Assembly: GCF_009711345.1 (NCBI RefSeq)
Contig: NZ_SMMA01000061.1
Location: 1 to 64,000, forward strand
Length of the DNA: 64,000 nt
From: Pseudovibrio flavus
GTDB lineage: Bacteria > Pseudomonadota > Alphaproteobacteria > Rhizobiales > Stappiaceae
Direction of reading: 5' to 3'
Every line of letters begins with the position of its first letter. Position 1 is the first letter of the stretch. Below the pieces are notes generated by a model, which worked only from the letters and a program-made list of their open reading frames with translations, was not told where the DNA came from and did not search any database. This document shows, piece after piece, positions 43,014 through 54,996 of this stretch. The position numbers were made by a program, and so were the translations under genes.

Positions 43014-45500
43014 ATGGAATTAGCAAGTATGGATAATATGGCAGACGAAAGCGGCTGGCTTGTCATCCGCAAAGAGCAGGCGGAAGCCTACGGAAAGAAA
43101 TTGTCCGAGGCGGAATTCTTGGTCAGGGCTGGCTCAACCGCAATGCGGGTAGGATCCCCAAATAAGAAACGCAACAGGCCCGAACGAGACCATTTGGTTG
43201 AACAGGGTATTCTCGTCCCCGATGAGAATACGGCACTTTTTCGTTTCAGCGTCGATCATATTTTCAACAGTCCGAGCCGTGCAGCGGGAGTAGTTATCGA
43301 CGGAAATAGCAATGGTAGTCATTGGCGACCTGCAACGATGAACCTTCCCACACAGGTCGAAACGCCAGCCCCTTTTACGAGGCGAGAGATCGAAGAGGCG
43401 ATTGATGCCTTTGATCGCTACAGTAAGAACGGCGAGGAAAGCGAAATATTCCGCCACTTCGATGATCCGCGGGACTACTGGGTGCGATCGAGCCGCGACC
43501 GCGAGAATAGCGTCTTCCCCAGCAAGCCGATCGTGGGATACCTTCTGAACAAGACAGAGCTAAACGGCGCTTGGGGACAGAAGTCGGATGCTACCGCGCG
43601 TCTTCACAACGCTGGTTTCATTATCGTTGACCAAAACGATCAGCCGATCGAGCGACCAGAACGCTACCAGCACCTGATGGAAGGCGCTGATCGGATCAGA
43701 CTCTGCGCCCTGAACTATTTCATCGAACCTGCCCGGGAAAATGCAGCCAGGCAGGTCTCCATCCGCGCGGGCGACCTTGCAGCAGCTATGGGGCTCAAGG
43801 ACGCCTTTCCGAACATCTGTCGGGCCCTTGGCGGTGAAAAGTTCCAGAATCTTGCGCAAGTACCGCCGCCCACGAGTACCGAACCGAACCCAAGCAGCTC
43901 GACCGTTTTCACATACACGCTCAATTCCCAACCGGAGGCGGACACCGTGACCGACACAAACAATGCGCCCTCTCCATCCGCCGTAAACTTGATCCTCTAT
44001 GGCCCTCCGGGCACCGGCAAGACGTATCAGACGGCATGGGAAGCCGTGCGGCTCTGTGTCGGAGCCGAGGCCGCTGCGGAGCTCAAAGATGATAGAGACG
44101 CATTAACTGCTGAGTATCGGCGTCTCGCAAATGAGGGGCGGATTGAATTCGTGACCTTTCACCAATCCATGTCCTACGAAGAATTCATCGAAGGCTTACA
44201 GCCGAGTACGGGTGAAGATCACACTGAGGGGGGGCCGGAGACGGAGAGAACTGCAGGATTCAGTTTAAAGTGCCACCAAGGCATCTTTAAACAGATAAGC
44301 GAACGGGCAAGACTGGACCCAGGCAAAAACAGCAGTACGAAGCGACTTGACCGCAATCAGGGGCTCTTCAAGCTCAGCCTGATTGGCGAAGATTGGAAGG
44401 ATCAGCTTTCTGCGGCAATTCGTAATAATAAGATTTCGTGGGGATTAGGCTCAGGGATCGATTGGTCTGGGCCAGAGTATATAGATTTTCAAGCAGTCAA
44501 ATCTCGGTGGCTCGAACGCAACCCTGGCATTGACGGACGTGCAGCGGATATAACTGGCACATGGTACTTCCGAAGTGCTGTTGAGCCAGAAAGTTACGTT
44601 TTACTGACTGTAGGCAAAAACGTGTTAGTCGCTTTGGGGCGGGTCGTTGGGGACTATGAATTCGACCCGACGTCGACCGGCGCACAGCACAGTCGCAGCG
44701 TAGAATGGATTTGGAGCAACGAACAAGGAGCAAGACGCTCCGACTTTTATCCCAATACTTTTAGCGCCTTCCAGCCGATGTACCAACTAGCAGCAGACAA
44801 GGTCGACTGGGACGCACTTGAAAAGATCACTTTCGACGAAGGCACACCGCACGTCGGAGGTACGGGGCGGAACCACGTCCTGATAATCGATGAAATCAAC
44901 CGTGCCAATATTTCAAAGGTCTTCGGCGAATTAATCACTCTTCTTGAACAAGACAAGCGTTTAGGGGCACAGAACGAGCTCTATATCACGCTCCCTTACT
45001 CCAAGAAGCGTTTCGGTGTGCCATCCAACTTGCACATCGTGGGTACGATGAACACAGCGGATCGCTCCATCGCACTGCTCGACACAGCGTTGCGCCGCCG
45101 TTTCACGTTTCAGGAGTTGATGCCCGACCCGACAGTTCTTTCTGAGGATGTCGGCGGCATCAACCTTCGCGCCCTTCTGTCAACGATCAATGAGCGCATC
45201 GAATATCTGTTTGATCGCGAACATCAGATAGGACATGCCTATTTTACCAGCTGCCACAGTCGGGCGGACGTAGAAGACGTAATGCGCCACAAGGTAATCC
45301 CTTTGTTGGCTGAGTACTTCTATGAGGATTGGGCCAAGGTCGCTGCGGTGTTGGGTGACGGACCGGGAATGGCCACGGAGCATTTCCTTCAAGCTGTCAG
45401 GATTGCGCCTCCGAAGGGAATGCCCGAAGATGATATTAACGGTGACAAATTCCGTTGGAATGTGAAGAAAAACTTCGACTTTTCGGAGTTTGAGGCCTGA
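43014..45500 (+). CDS. mcrB: McrB-like GTPase with extended N-terminus (DUF4357, EVE-like insert)
   Basis: 828 residues, longer than E. coli McrB. Residues about 30-105 match the DUF4357 fold (FLVRAGSTAMRVGSP, LVEQGILV, FSVDHIFNSPSRAAGVV). Residues 120-210 carry a second module with RDYWVRSSRD and SKPIVGYLL. The McrB AAA+ core has Walker A LYGPPGTGKTYQ at about 330, FHQSMSYEEFIEG, Walker B IDEINRANISKVFGE at about 623 and NTADRSIALLDTALRRR. Between Walker A and B, about residues 440-590, an insert with SYVLLTVGKNVLVALGRVVGDYEF (read as VLLTVGKNVLVALGRVVG) resembles an EVE/PUA-type reader. These added modules probably widen or change the recognition of modified DNA. The start may be an ATG 15 bases later. 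Confidence 0.9.
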   Translation: MELASMDNMADESGWLVIRKEQAEAYGKKLSEAEFLVRAGSTAMRVGSPNKKRNRPERDHLVEQGILVPDENTALFRFSVDHIFNSPSRAAGVVIDGNSNGSHWRPATMNLPTQVETPAPFTRREIEEAIDAFDRYSKNGEESEIFRHFDDPRDYWVRSSRDRENSVFPSKPIVGYLLNKTELNGAWGQKSDATARLHNAGFIIVDQNDQPIERPERYQHLMEGADRIRLCALNYFIEPARENAARQVSIRAGDLAAAMGLKDAFPNICRALGGEKFQNLAQVPPPTSTEPNPSSSTVFTYTLNSQPEADTVTDTNNAPSPSAVNLILYGPPGTGKTYQTAWEAVRLCVGAEAAAELKDDRDALTAEYRRLANEGRIEFVTFHQSMSYEEFIEGLQPSTGEDHTEGGPETERTAGFSLKCHQGIFKQISERARLDPGKNSSTKRLDRNQGLFKLSLIGEDWKDQLSAAIRNNKISWGLGSGIDWSGPEYIDFQAVKSRWLERNPGIDGRAADITGTWYFRSAVEPESYVLLTVGKNVLVALGRVVGDYEFDPTSTGAQHSRSVEWIWSNEQGARRSDFYPNTFSAFQPMYQLAADKVDWDALEKITFDEGTPHVGGTGRNHVLIIDEINRANISKVFGELITLLEQDKRLGAQNELYITLPYSKKRFGVPSNLHIVGTMNTADRSIALLDTALRRRFTFQELMPDPTVLSEDVGGINLRALLSTINERIEYLFDREHQIGHAYFTSCHSRADVEDVMRHKVIPLLAEYFYEDWAKVAAVLGDGPGMATEHFLQAVRIAPPKGMPEDDINGDKFRWNVKKNFDFSEFEA

Positions 45501-46801
45501 TGCAATCCTATACCATTCGCGAATGGGAGAATCTCGCCTACGGTGATGGTGAAGGGCAAATCCCCGCACACTACGCGGATAAACTTGCGGCTTTGGCTGT
45601 GCGCTCACCCTTCGCTGGAAAGGGTGGCAGCGGGGTTCTCGAGCATGGACGGCATGCTTTGCGCGCAAGAGGCGTCGTCGGAATTCTAGCCGCTGCGGAT
45701 TGTAGTCTCGAGATCCTGCCTAAGATTGACGTGGGGACGACAGGAAATGTTGAACAGCAGAATGCGGCGATTAGGAAGCGGCTGATCCACATGCTTGCCG
45801 TCGCTCTGAAGCTGAAACTCGATCTTGGATCGATAACAGATTTGGCGTGGCAACGAGAAACCTTGCTTGAAATTCTGATCCGGGTCTTTTGTGACAAACT
45901 CACCGAGGCCGTCCGGAAAGGAATGCCTCGCCGCTATGTCGAGCAAGAGGACGATCTTTCTGCCTTGCGCGGCAGACTGGACGTAGCACGACAGTGTACC
46001 CGACATGCAGTTAATCCGTCCCGTCTCGCATGCCGATTTGATATCTTGTCGGAAGATACGTCGTTGAACCGGATCATGAAAGCCGCCTTGGTACACCTTT
46101 CTCGGATGTCTCGGAGTTCGGGAAATCAACAACGGCTGCGAGAACTGGCTTTTGTATATGCGGAGATCGCGGATATTTCGCCCTCGGCATTGCGGTGGGA
46201 TGACGTGGTGATTGACCGCACCAATCGCCGCTGGCGGGAGCTTCTGAGCATGGCCCGTCTCTTCCTGGAGGGCCGATATCAGACGACGACTGGTGGCGTG
46301 GGTCAGGGAACAGCGCTGCTGTTTGAGATGAACACACTGTTCGAGGAGTATGTCGGGCGTCTGATTTCTCGGACGCTGGCTGGGACGGACCTGACGGTTT
46401 CCCTTCAGGGCGGGCGTCTGTTCTGCCTGTCCGCAGAATCGACCGAGCGAGGGCTTTTCCAAACTAAGCCAGATATCCTGATCCGCCGTGCTGGCACCGT
46501 AACTCATGTAATTGACACCAAGTGGAAGAGGATCTCTTCCCGGATCGACGATCCAAAACAGGGCGTCTCACAAGGCGATGTCTACCAGATGATGGCCTAT
46601 GCGCAGCTTTACCGCGCGCCGCGTCTTACCCTTCTGTATCCGCATCATCCGGGGCTGGGTGCAACAGAGCTTGTTCACGCTCGACACCGAATAACCGGTC
46701 ACGAGACAATCCTGGAGACTGCAAGCATTGATGTGGCAAATGGTGTAAGCGTACTTGACCGACTGCGAAGTCTACTTCTCGGGGATGAGACTGCACCCTA
46801 G
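45500..46801 (+). CDS. mcrC: McrC-like endonuclease subunit
   Basis: 433 residues. The first part (about 1-200) is the McrC N-terminal domain (ILAAADCSLEILPKID). The C-terminal PD-ExK nuclease carries KPDILIRRAG and THVIDTKWK (D..DxK) and a QMMAYAQLY helix. McrC binds McrB hexamers and cuts DNA. Its ATG overlaps the mcrB stop, so it is translationally coupled. It is the last gene of the left element and lacks a visible terminator. Confidence 0.93.
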   Translation: MQSYTIREWENLAYGDGEGQIPAHYADKLAALAVRSPFAGKGGSGVLEHGRHALRARGVVGILAAADCSLEILPKIDVGTTGNVEQQNAAIRKRLIHMLAVALKLKLDLGSITDLAWQRETLLEILIRVFCDKLTEAVRKGMPRRYVEQEDDLSALRGRLDVARQCTRHAVNPSRLACRFDILSEDTSLNRIMKAALVHLSRMSRSSGNQQRLRELAFVYAEIADISPSALRWDDVVIDRTNRRWRELLSMARLFLEGRYQTTTGGVGQGTALLFEMNTLFEEYVGRLISRTLAGTDLTVSLQGGRLFCLSAESTERGLFQTKPDILIRRAGTVTHVIDTKWKRISSRIDDPKQGVSQGDVYQMMAYAQLYRAPRLTLLYPHHPGLGATELVHARHRITGHETILETASIDVANGVSVLDRLRSLLLGDETAP

Positions 46802-46874
46802 CTATTGAGGAAATAGAACGGCTAGCGTGCGCAATGCCTTAAATGGCAGAGGAGGATCTAAACGAGCGCCCGCC

Positions 46875-46954
46875 CCACCACGTTACGTACTAAGGAATTG
46901 TGAAATGTGAAACCAATTTCATAGTTTGCAGTCTACCTATCATCGAACCTATTA
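46875..46954 (+). repeat. Internal copy of the island end (tandem-island boundary)
   Basis: These 80 bases align without a gap to 37485-37564, about 55 identical by hand count, including CCxCCAC at the start, AAGG.ATTGTGA in the middle and the arm-site doublet CTACCTATCAT...ACCTATTA at 46933-46954. The segment marks the left end of the second element. The tRNA core in front of it is not conserved (CCACCA for CCGCCA only). Confidence 0.65.
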
Positions 46955-47053
46955 AAATCTTACGCCTTAGAAATCGCTGAGGATGACTTTGTGGTTGCGA
47001 GCGTATACGTAATTGCTGACCAACAATCCACCCGAAGACGTTAACCCCCTCAC

Positions 47054-50000
47054 CTACTCTACTTGGCTGACACTCTTCTCCTCGTAGAGCATATCAAGAA
47101 GCAAGTGGGTGATCTGCTCCATCTTTTTCGGATTGGACAATAAGTGCAGCATCATCTTCTGGTGAACCTCGCTGCTTGTCAGGATTGCGTCATCAACCGC
47201 GTTCTTGAAGCCGCCCAGTATTGCCTGCTCTTTGGTGTTGTTCTCGATCTGCGTCATGACCTCTTGGTTCTCGGAGATCTTGTCTTTTAGAACCTTGACG
47301 TAGTTGACCTTGTCCTGCTCGGTTAAGCCATCTTCGGCAAACAGGTCATTCACCCGTTCAATGATGCGGGAGAGCAGCTCTTCCTTTCGGTCTTTTGCCT
47401 TACCACTGCCCATGTCTGCTGCCGGATCGAGTCCCTCGGCGCCATCATCGACAAGAATTATGCTCTGCTGTTTGATCTTCGACAGGCGGTAGTGACTAAG
47501 CTCCACATTCTCAAGATCAACAATATCGTCTTCGATAGCTGCCTCCCGCAGCATGGGGCGAAGGTTGCGAGCGTAAAGAGACAGCTTTTCCAGATCCTTG
47601 TTGTCATAGTCCACGATCTGGGAAATGAACTCATAGAACCGCACATAACTGCCCAGATCCTTCTTGAACAGCTCCAGCCCATCCTTCTCTTGTTTGCACT
47701 CTTTGAAGGTCATATCAGCGTTGGCAATGAGCACGGCATCGCCTGTCTTTTTGGCTCGTGCAAGCATGTCCTGTGCTTGCTTGTAGGCGGCGACAGCGCT
47801 CTTGTAGCGGTTCGTCCAGCGCTCCACTGCGGGCTTGCAGATATTGGCGATAGCCGCGCTGCTCTTGTTCTTCTGGAGGTATGCTTTGCAGAACTGCTCC
47901 ACCTCGGCCCAAAGGAAAATCTGCGCCGCACAGAGCTTGTCAAACAGCTCGAAAACAAGATTGGGGTTGGAAACGTCCGTAAGGGCTGCTGTCTGGTAAT
48001 ACTGCTGGAACGGGGCGAGGATTTCTTCCGGTTCATTAAAGAAGTCCAGAACGAATGTGCCGGACTGCGCCTTGCCCGGATAGGTGCGGTTTAGCCGTGA
48101 AAGAGTCTGTACGCACTCAACGCCCGCCAGTTTCTTATCCACGTACATGGCGCAGAGCTTGGGTTGGTCGAACCCGGTCTGGAACTTGTTTGCTACGATC
48201 ATCACCTGATACTCATCTGTATCAAAGGCCTTGCGCATGTCCCGCCCCTTGAGGCCGGGGTTCATGTTGATCTCGGTGAACTTCTCGCCAATCAAGCCAT
48301 CGGAGTTCGGGTCTTTGTCCGTAAACTCCACCTCACCGGAAAACGCTGCCATAGCATGGATCTTGTCGTACTTCTTGGCGCGGATGTATTTGTCAAAAGC
48401 AAGCTTGAAGCGTACCGCCTCCTTGCGTGAACTGGTGACAACCATCGCCTTGGCTTGCCCGCCAAGCAGGCCCATCACGTTGTCCTTGAAGTGCTCGACA
48501 ATCACCTGAACCTTTTGGGAGATGTTGTAGTCGTGCAGGCGAACCCACTGGTTCAATTTTACCTTTGCCTTCTTGCTTTCGACCTCGTCGTCTTTCTCCT
48601 GCATTTTCAGAGCAAGGTTATAGGCGACCCTGTAGTTGGTGTAGTTCTTCAGGACATCGAGAATGAAGCCCTCCTCGATGGCCTGCCGCATGGAGTAAAT
48701 ATGGTAAGCCATCGGCTTGTTTCGCACAGACGGGACTTCATCCGGCTTTGGTAAACGCCCGAACAGCTCTAGTGTCTTTGCCTTGGGGGTTGCCGTGAAG
48801 GCGAAGTAACTGAGGTTCTGTGAGGCACGGCGCGAAGCGACAGCCGCATCCAGAATGTCTTCGGAGGACAGCTCTTCATCGCCCTCTGAAGCGTCCTTCA
48901 TCAGAACCTCTTTCATCTGCCGAGCTGTGGAGCCGGTCTGCGATGAATGTGCCTCATCGGCGATAATGGCGTAGCTACGTTCTTTCAGGCTAGTGCTGTT
49001 CTCAATGGCCTTGAGTACGAACGGGAAGGTCTGAATGGTTACGATGATAATCGGCTGGGAGGCTTCCAGCGCCTTTGCCAGTTTTTCCGATTTTGAGCCG
49101 TCGCCCTCGGCGTTGTTGATACGACCGACTACCCCATCAACATGTTCGAACTGGTAGATGGTGTCCTGAAGCTGGGCATCCAGAACCGTTCTATCGGTCA
49201 CGATGATAACGGAGTTGAACAGCTTCTCGCCTCTATCATCATAGAGAGAGGATAGCTGGTGGGCTGTCCATGCGATGGAATTGGATTTTCCAGAGCCTGC
49301 ACTGTGCTGGATGAGGTACTTCTGCCCTGCCCCTTCAACCTTTGCCGCGCCAACCAGTTTGGTTACCACGTCCCACTGGTGATATCGCGGGAAGATCATG
49401 GTTTCTTTTTTGGAGCGCTTGCCCTGCCAGTCTTCCTTGTCTTCAATCTGTAAGTGAATGAAACGGGCAAGGATATTTAGCAGGTTATCGGGCTGCAGCA
49501 CCTCACGCCACAGATAGGCAGTGGCGTATTCACCCACATCTTCCGGCACATCATTGCCCGCTGCGCCTTCCTTGGTGCCCTTGTTGAACGGCAGGAAGAA
49601 CGTGTCCTTGCCCGCCAGTTTCGTGGCCATATAGACCTCATACTGACTCACGGCAAAGTGCACCAAAGCCCCGCGCTTGAAGGTAAGCAGCGGCTCTTCT
49701 TTCTTGGTTGCAGGGTCAACTGGTAGACGGGTGGTCTTGTATTGATAGATGGCGCTTTCTACTGCCTGCTTGAACTCTGATTTCAGCTCAAGGGTGGCGA
49801 TGGGCAGACCGTTTACAAACAGCACAAGATCGATACGCCAGCTCTTGGCCTTCGCGCCCGTCTGCACCATGTGCTCTGCTGTTGCCCAAGGGCTGTAGAC
49901 CAGTTCCGGCACCACGCGCAGGCGGTTCAGTTCATAGCGCGCCAACGTGTCCGGATTCAGGTCATGATCCGGTCTGAACTGGCAGAGAGAGAAGCGGGCG

Positions 50001-50329
50001 TTCCTATCACGCAGGCCGTGGCGTAAAATACCAAGGGTGCCGTACTGGCGCATCTGGGTGTTAGCCGCACGCGGGTCAGCCTTGGCGAGCTGAGCGGCTA
50101 CGCGCTCCAGAAACTTTGAGTCCGTATCATGCGGGTAGTTCTTGGCAAACTTCTGCCACTCTGCGTCCTGCGTGTCTTTGATGAAGCCGAGCAGGTCTTC
50201 CTCGTAAATAGCAAGAGAGCGGTTATAGCCCTGCGGAGAGCCAAGCTTCCAACCGGAGGAAACAAGCTCTGCAATAATATCATTTTGGAACTGCAGCTCC
50301 GCTGCCTTGTCGCTCCCCGCCATAATCAA
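47054..50329 (-). CDS. hsdR: Type I restriction-modification system, restriction subunit (second locus)
   Basis: 1091 residues. The N-terminal PD-ExK nuclease has DLVLFVNGLPIATLELKSE (LELK as the ExK part). The SF2 motor carries HSAGSGKSNSIAW, DEAHSSQTG, FTATPKAKTLELFG and QTLSRLNRTYPGK. A long helical C-terminal domain ends the protein. It is unrelated in detail to the HsdR at 7668-10955; the two differ in motif II (DEAH versus DEGH) and surrounding sequence. It is the last gene of the second hsd operon, 34 bases downstream of the GIY-YIG gene. Confidence 0.95.
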   Translation of the reverse strand: MIMAGSDKAAELQFQNDIIAELVSSGWKLGSPQGYNRSLAIYEEDLLGFIKDTQDAEWQKFAKNYPHDTDSKFLERVAAQLAKADPRAANTQMRQYGTLGILRHGLRDRNARFSLCQFRPDHDLNPDTLARYELNRLRVVPELVYSPWATAEHMVQTGAKAKSWRIDLVLFVNGLPIATLELKSEFKQAVESAIYQYKTTRLPVDPATKKEEPLLTFKRGALVHFAVSQYEVYMATKLAGKDTFFLPFNKGTKEGAAGNDVPEDVGEYATAYLWREVLQPDNLLNILARFIHLQIEDKEDWQGKRSKKETMIFPRYHQWDVVTKLVGAAKVEGAGQKYLIQHSAGSGKSNSIAWTAHQLSSLYDDRGEKLFNSVIIVTDRTVLDAQLQDTIYQFEHVDGVVGRINNAEGDGSKSEKLAKALEASQPIIIVTIQTFPFVLKAIENSTSLKERSYAIIADEAHSSQTGSTARQMKEVLMKDASEGDEELSSEDILDAAVASRRASQNLSYFAFTATPKAKTLELFGRLPKPDEVPSVRNKPMAYHIYSMRQAIEEGFILDVLKNYTNYRVAYNLALKMQEKDDEVESKKAKVKLNQWVRLHDYNISQKVQVIVEHFKDNVMGLLGGQAKAMVVTSSRKEAVRFKLAFDKYIRAKKYDKIHAMAAFSGEVEFTDKDPNSDGLIGEKFTEINMNPGLKGRDMRKAFDTDEYQVMIVANKFQTGFDQPKLCAMYVDKKLAGVECVQTLSRLNRTYPGKAQSGTFVLDFFNEPEEILAPFQQYYQTAALTDVSNPNLVFELFDKLCAAQIFLWAEVEQFCKAYLQKNKSSAAIANICKPAVERWTNRYKSAVAAYKQAQDMLARAKKTGDAVLIANADMTFKECKQEKDGLELFKKDLGSYVRFYEFISQIVDYDNKDLEKLSLYARNLRPMLREAAIEDDIVDLENVELSHYRLSKIKQQSIILVDDGAEGLDPAADMGSGKAKDRKEELLSRIIERVNDLFAEDGLTEQDKVNYVKVLKDKISENQEVMTQIENNTKEQAILGGFKNAVDDAILTSSEVHQKMMLHLLSNPKKMEQITHLLLDMLYEEKSVSQVE

Positions 50330-50363
50330 ATTCCTAAATAATAAAAAATAAATCAGAGCGCCA

Positions 50364-51281
50364 TTACGCTGGCTCGAGCTCGTTGGCGCCTTCGGCTAGT
50401 TGTTCGGACTCCCAATCTTTATAGGTCTTGCTAGTACCCTCCAGTTGCCATTCAAGTGGGCCTGCTGCAGGGCGACCACGCACTACTGCAGCAGCTGGGC
50501 TAGGACTGGAGAACGCGTAGTCCGCAGTGAACTTACAGACACCGTCCTCGCTTCGAATGATGCCAGACCGAAACAGCTCCTCTCGTAGACTTGCGTAGCT
50601 ATGGTTAACAGTCTTCGCTCCAACCCATTTATCCCTCACTTGCGAGCCCGAGAGGATAATGAACTCGCCATCTTCTAACCGTGCTTGCGCTTTCAGCCTG
50701 TCTTTTCGCTCAACCAGTTCAAATATGGTTGGAACCTGCAAATCCCTCGTTTTGGTAGGGAGCTTATCTTTAGTCTTGCGCACGCTCTCAACGAATAGAT
50801 CAATCCCAATTGCTGGCAAGATCATACGGAGGTTTTCTAAGAACCCCTCCATATTCGCCGCAATAGCTTCCGAAACTTGAGGAATTTGCGGAGCCTGTGA
50901 ATTCTCAAGAATAACACGGCCGACAGAGTTGGCCCTCTCGTAGCTACGCGCCTCCAAATAACGAACGTGTGCCTTGTTGAGCTTGTTGTCAGCGGTGGTG
51001 ACGAACACAGCCTTGGTCCACCAATCTCGCTGACTGTCATGCGTCCGGATTCTCTTGCCGATGTCTTCGCTCTCTCCTATGTATGAAGTAGGCTCTCCAT
51101 CTTTATCTCCCAGAAGGATATATATGCCAGTGCGTGAAGTTTCTTCACGTTCCAGCGCATTCTTTAACTGGGTGCGTGGAACAAGCAATACATGGCCCGT
51201 CCAGTTAAACAGCTCTGCCACCAGCAGGCCGTCCGGCCTGCCATCAACAAAAAACAACTCCAGAGAGCGCCCTTTGGTCAT
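50364..51281 (-). CDS. GIY-YIG nuclease domain + DUF4357 protein
   Basis: 305 residues. The N-terminal GIY-YIG-like domain has SRTGIYILLGDKDG and TSYIGESEDIGKRIRTH (GIY then YIG with a downstream Arg), so a one-metal nuclease is likely. The C-terminal part (about 215-290) is DUF4357: FIILSGSQVRDKWVG, LREELFRSGIIRS and ADYAFSSPSPAAAVV. The same DUF4357 occurs in the McrB of the left element. Placement between hsdS and hsdR is uncommon; it may add a second nuclease or a modified-DNA reader. It is 26 bases from hsdS. Function unproved. Confidence 0.85.
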   Translation of the reverse strand: MTKGRSLELFFVDGRPDGLLVAELFNWTGHVLLVPRTQLKNALEREETSRTGIYILLGDKDGEPTSYIGESEDIGKRIRTHDSQRDWWTKAVFVTTADNKLNKAHVRYLEARSYERANSVGRVILENSQAPQIPQVSEAIAANMEGFLENLRMILPAIGIDLFVESVRKTKDKLPTKTRDLQVPTIFELVERKDRLKAQARLEDGEFIILSGSQVRDKWVGAKTVNHSYASLREELFRSGIIRSEDGVCKFTADYAFSSPSPAAAVVRGRPAAGPLEWQLEGTSKTYKDWESEQLAEGANELEPA

Positions 51282-51307
51282 TTGTCTTTTCTCCCCGCAC
51301 CGCGCGT

Positions 51308-52686
51308 CTACGCGACTTCCTGCGCCAGACTTTCAGATTCGTCAGGGGCATGCCAATCACGCACATCAATCTTGCCTGTCACAGCCGCTGAAATCAGCGC
51401 GGTACGGCGTTCTTTGAGAAGGACTTTTGCCTGCAACGCATTCGCGGTCAGCTTCCGGAATTTTGAATGCATGCCGGTGAGGTGGTCCAGTATTGATTGT
51501 TGCTCGTCGATGGGCGGCACTAAACAAGGAAGGTTTCCTACTTCACCGACTCTCAAATGCCCAACCGTACTACCCTTGCTTTTCTGTTCGATCTGATCCC
51601 GGACTAATGGCCCATAAATCGTATAGAGCAAGAATTTTGATGTCATAATTTGTGAATCTGGACGCAGTGCCATAGTCCTCTGCCCAAGGCAGAAGTCCAA
51701 ATTGGCCGGAGCCAGACAAGCCTCCCCGGTTGGGGCCTCCCTAGTGAATAGGATATCACCTATCTTAGGAACCCCCCGCTGTGTCCATTCTTCAAAGCTG
51801 GCGTAATCGGTTTGATAGCCACCCTCTTTGTGAAACTCACCATCTCTAATGGAAGACGTTCTCACGACATAGTAAGCGCCGTTTGGTACCTCGTCTGGAG
51901 TTCTGTTCTTACAATCTATAATCTTAGAGCAAATATTTTTGATCTTATTCACCTCCCAATGCGCGGGGATGTCACCAAGCCAGTCGATGCCAGAGTGGCG
52001 CATGGGGGCGCCTGGGTTGAGGCCCTTGGTGACGGCGTGGGAGATGACCGCCTGCCGCTTTTCCTCCAGCAACGCAATCAGCTTTTCCTGCCGCTCAATC
52101 AACCGATCAATCTTCGCGGTCTCATGATCCAGAAACTTGGCGATCTGGCGTTGTTCTGGGAGCGGTGGTGCCGCGAAGTGATAGTTTGCAACAAAGGAGT
52201 CCGCTACCCGCTTTTGTCCTCCTGCACCATACATCGAGCCTTCTGCTTGTTCTTTAAAAGGTGAGCAGGTAATCAGGTAGTATAGGAACTCTGCGGTGCT
52301 CGTGGTTCGGCACCGGAGTGGAATAACTTCTGTGGTGGCAAAAGCGATTCCATTTACCAGCCCCCGCATGATCGCGGCTTTTCCGTTTTCAAAGCAGGGT
52401 GTTATCTTGGCGAGGCACACATCTCCTTCGCCAAGATAAGTGTATCCATTGATGACTTCACGAATTGGTTTAATTCGTGAACAGTCTATAGAGCCTGTTT
52501 CACCAATGGCCTCCATCGGAAGAAATGTGATATCGGTATGCGCGGCAATACTTTGAAGCTCCGACTTTGAAGGATTCAGTTCCGCAGTATTTTTAATTCT
52601 CTTGACTTCCCATCCACTCGGAACTTCCCCCAGCCATTCAACATCGCTCGGCTTGTATTCTGGATACGCCCTGTACTTACCAACCA

Positions 52687-52687
<1 letters not shown>
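51308..52687 (-). CDS. hsdS: Type I restriction-modification system, specificity subunit (second locus)
   Basis: 459 residues with two target-recognition domains. TRD1 starts VEWLGEVPSGWEVKRIKN and the first conserved region has PPLPEQRQIAKFLDHETAKIDRLIERQ (read as EQRQIAKFLDHETAKID). TRD2 starts DWLGDIPAHWEVNKIKNI and ends PPIDEQQSILDHL. Helical spacers follow each. Its start overlaps the hsdM stop by one base. It differs from the first hsdS, so the two loci should recognise different sequences. Confidence 0.95.

Positions 52688-54996
<2,309 letters not shown>

Larger units (their letters stand above)
37491..46874. mobile_element. Left element of the composite island (WYL-HEPN/TM0106/McrBC)
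   Basis: A 9.4 kb block from the tRNA-Ser end to the internal end copy. Most genes, above all the nuclease/helicase at 39735-43010, look richer in GC than the surrounding backbone. Six genes, all defence-type by family. No recombinase lies inside. Confidence 0.65.
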
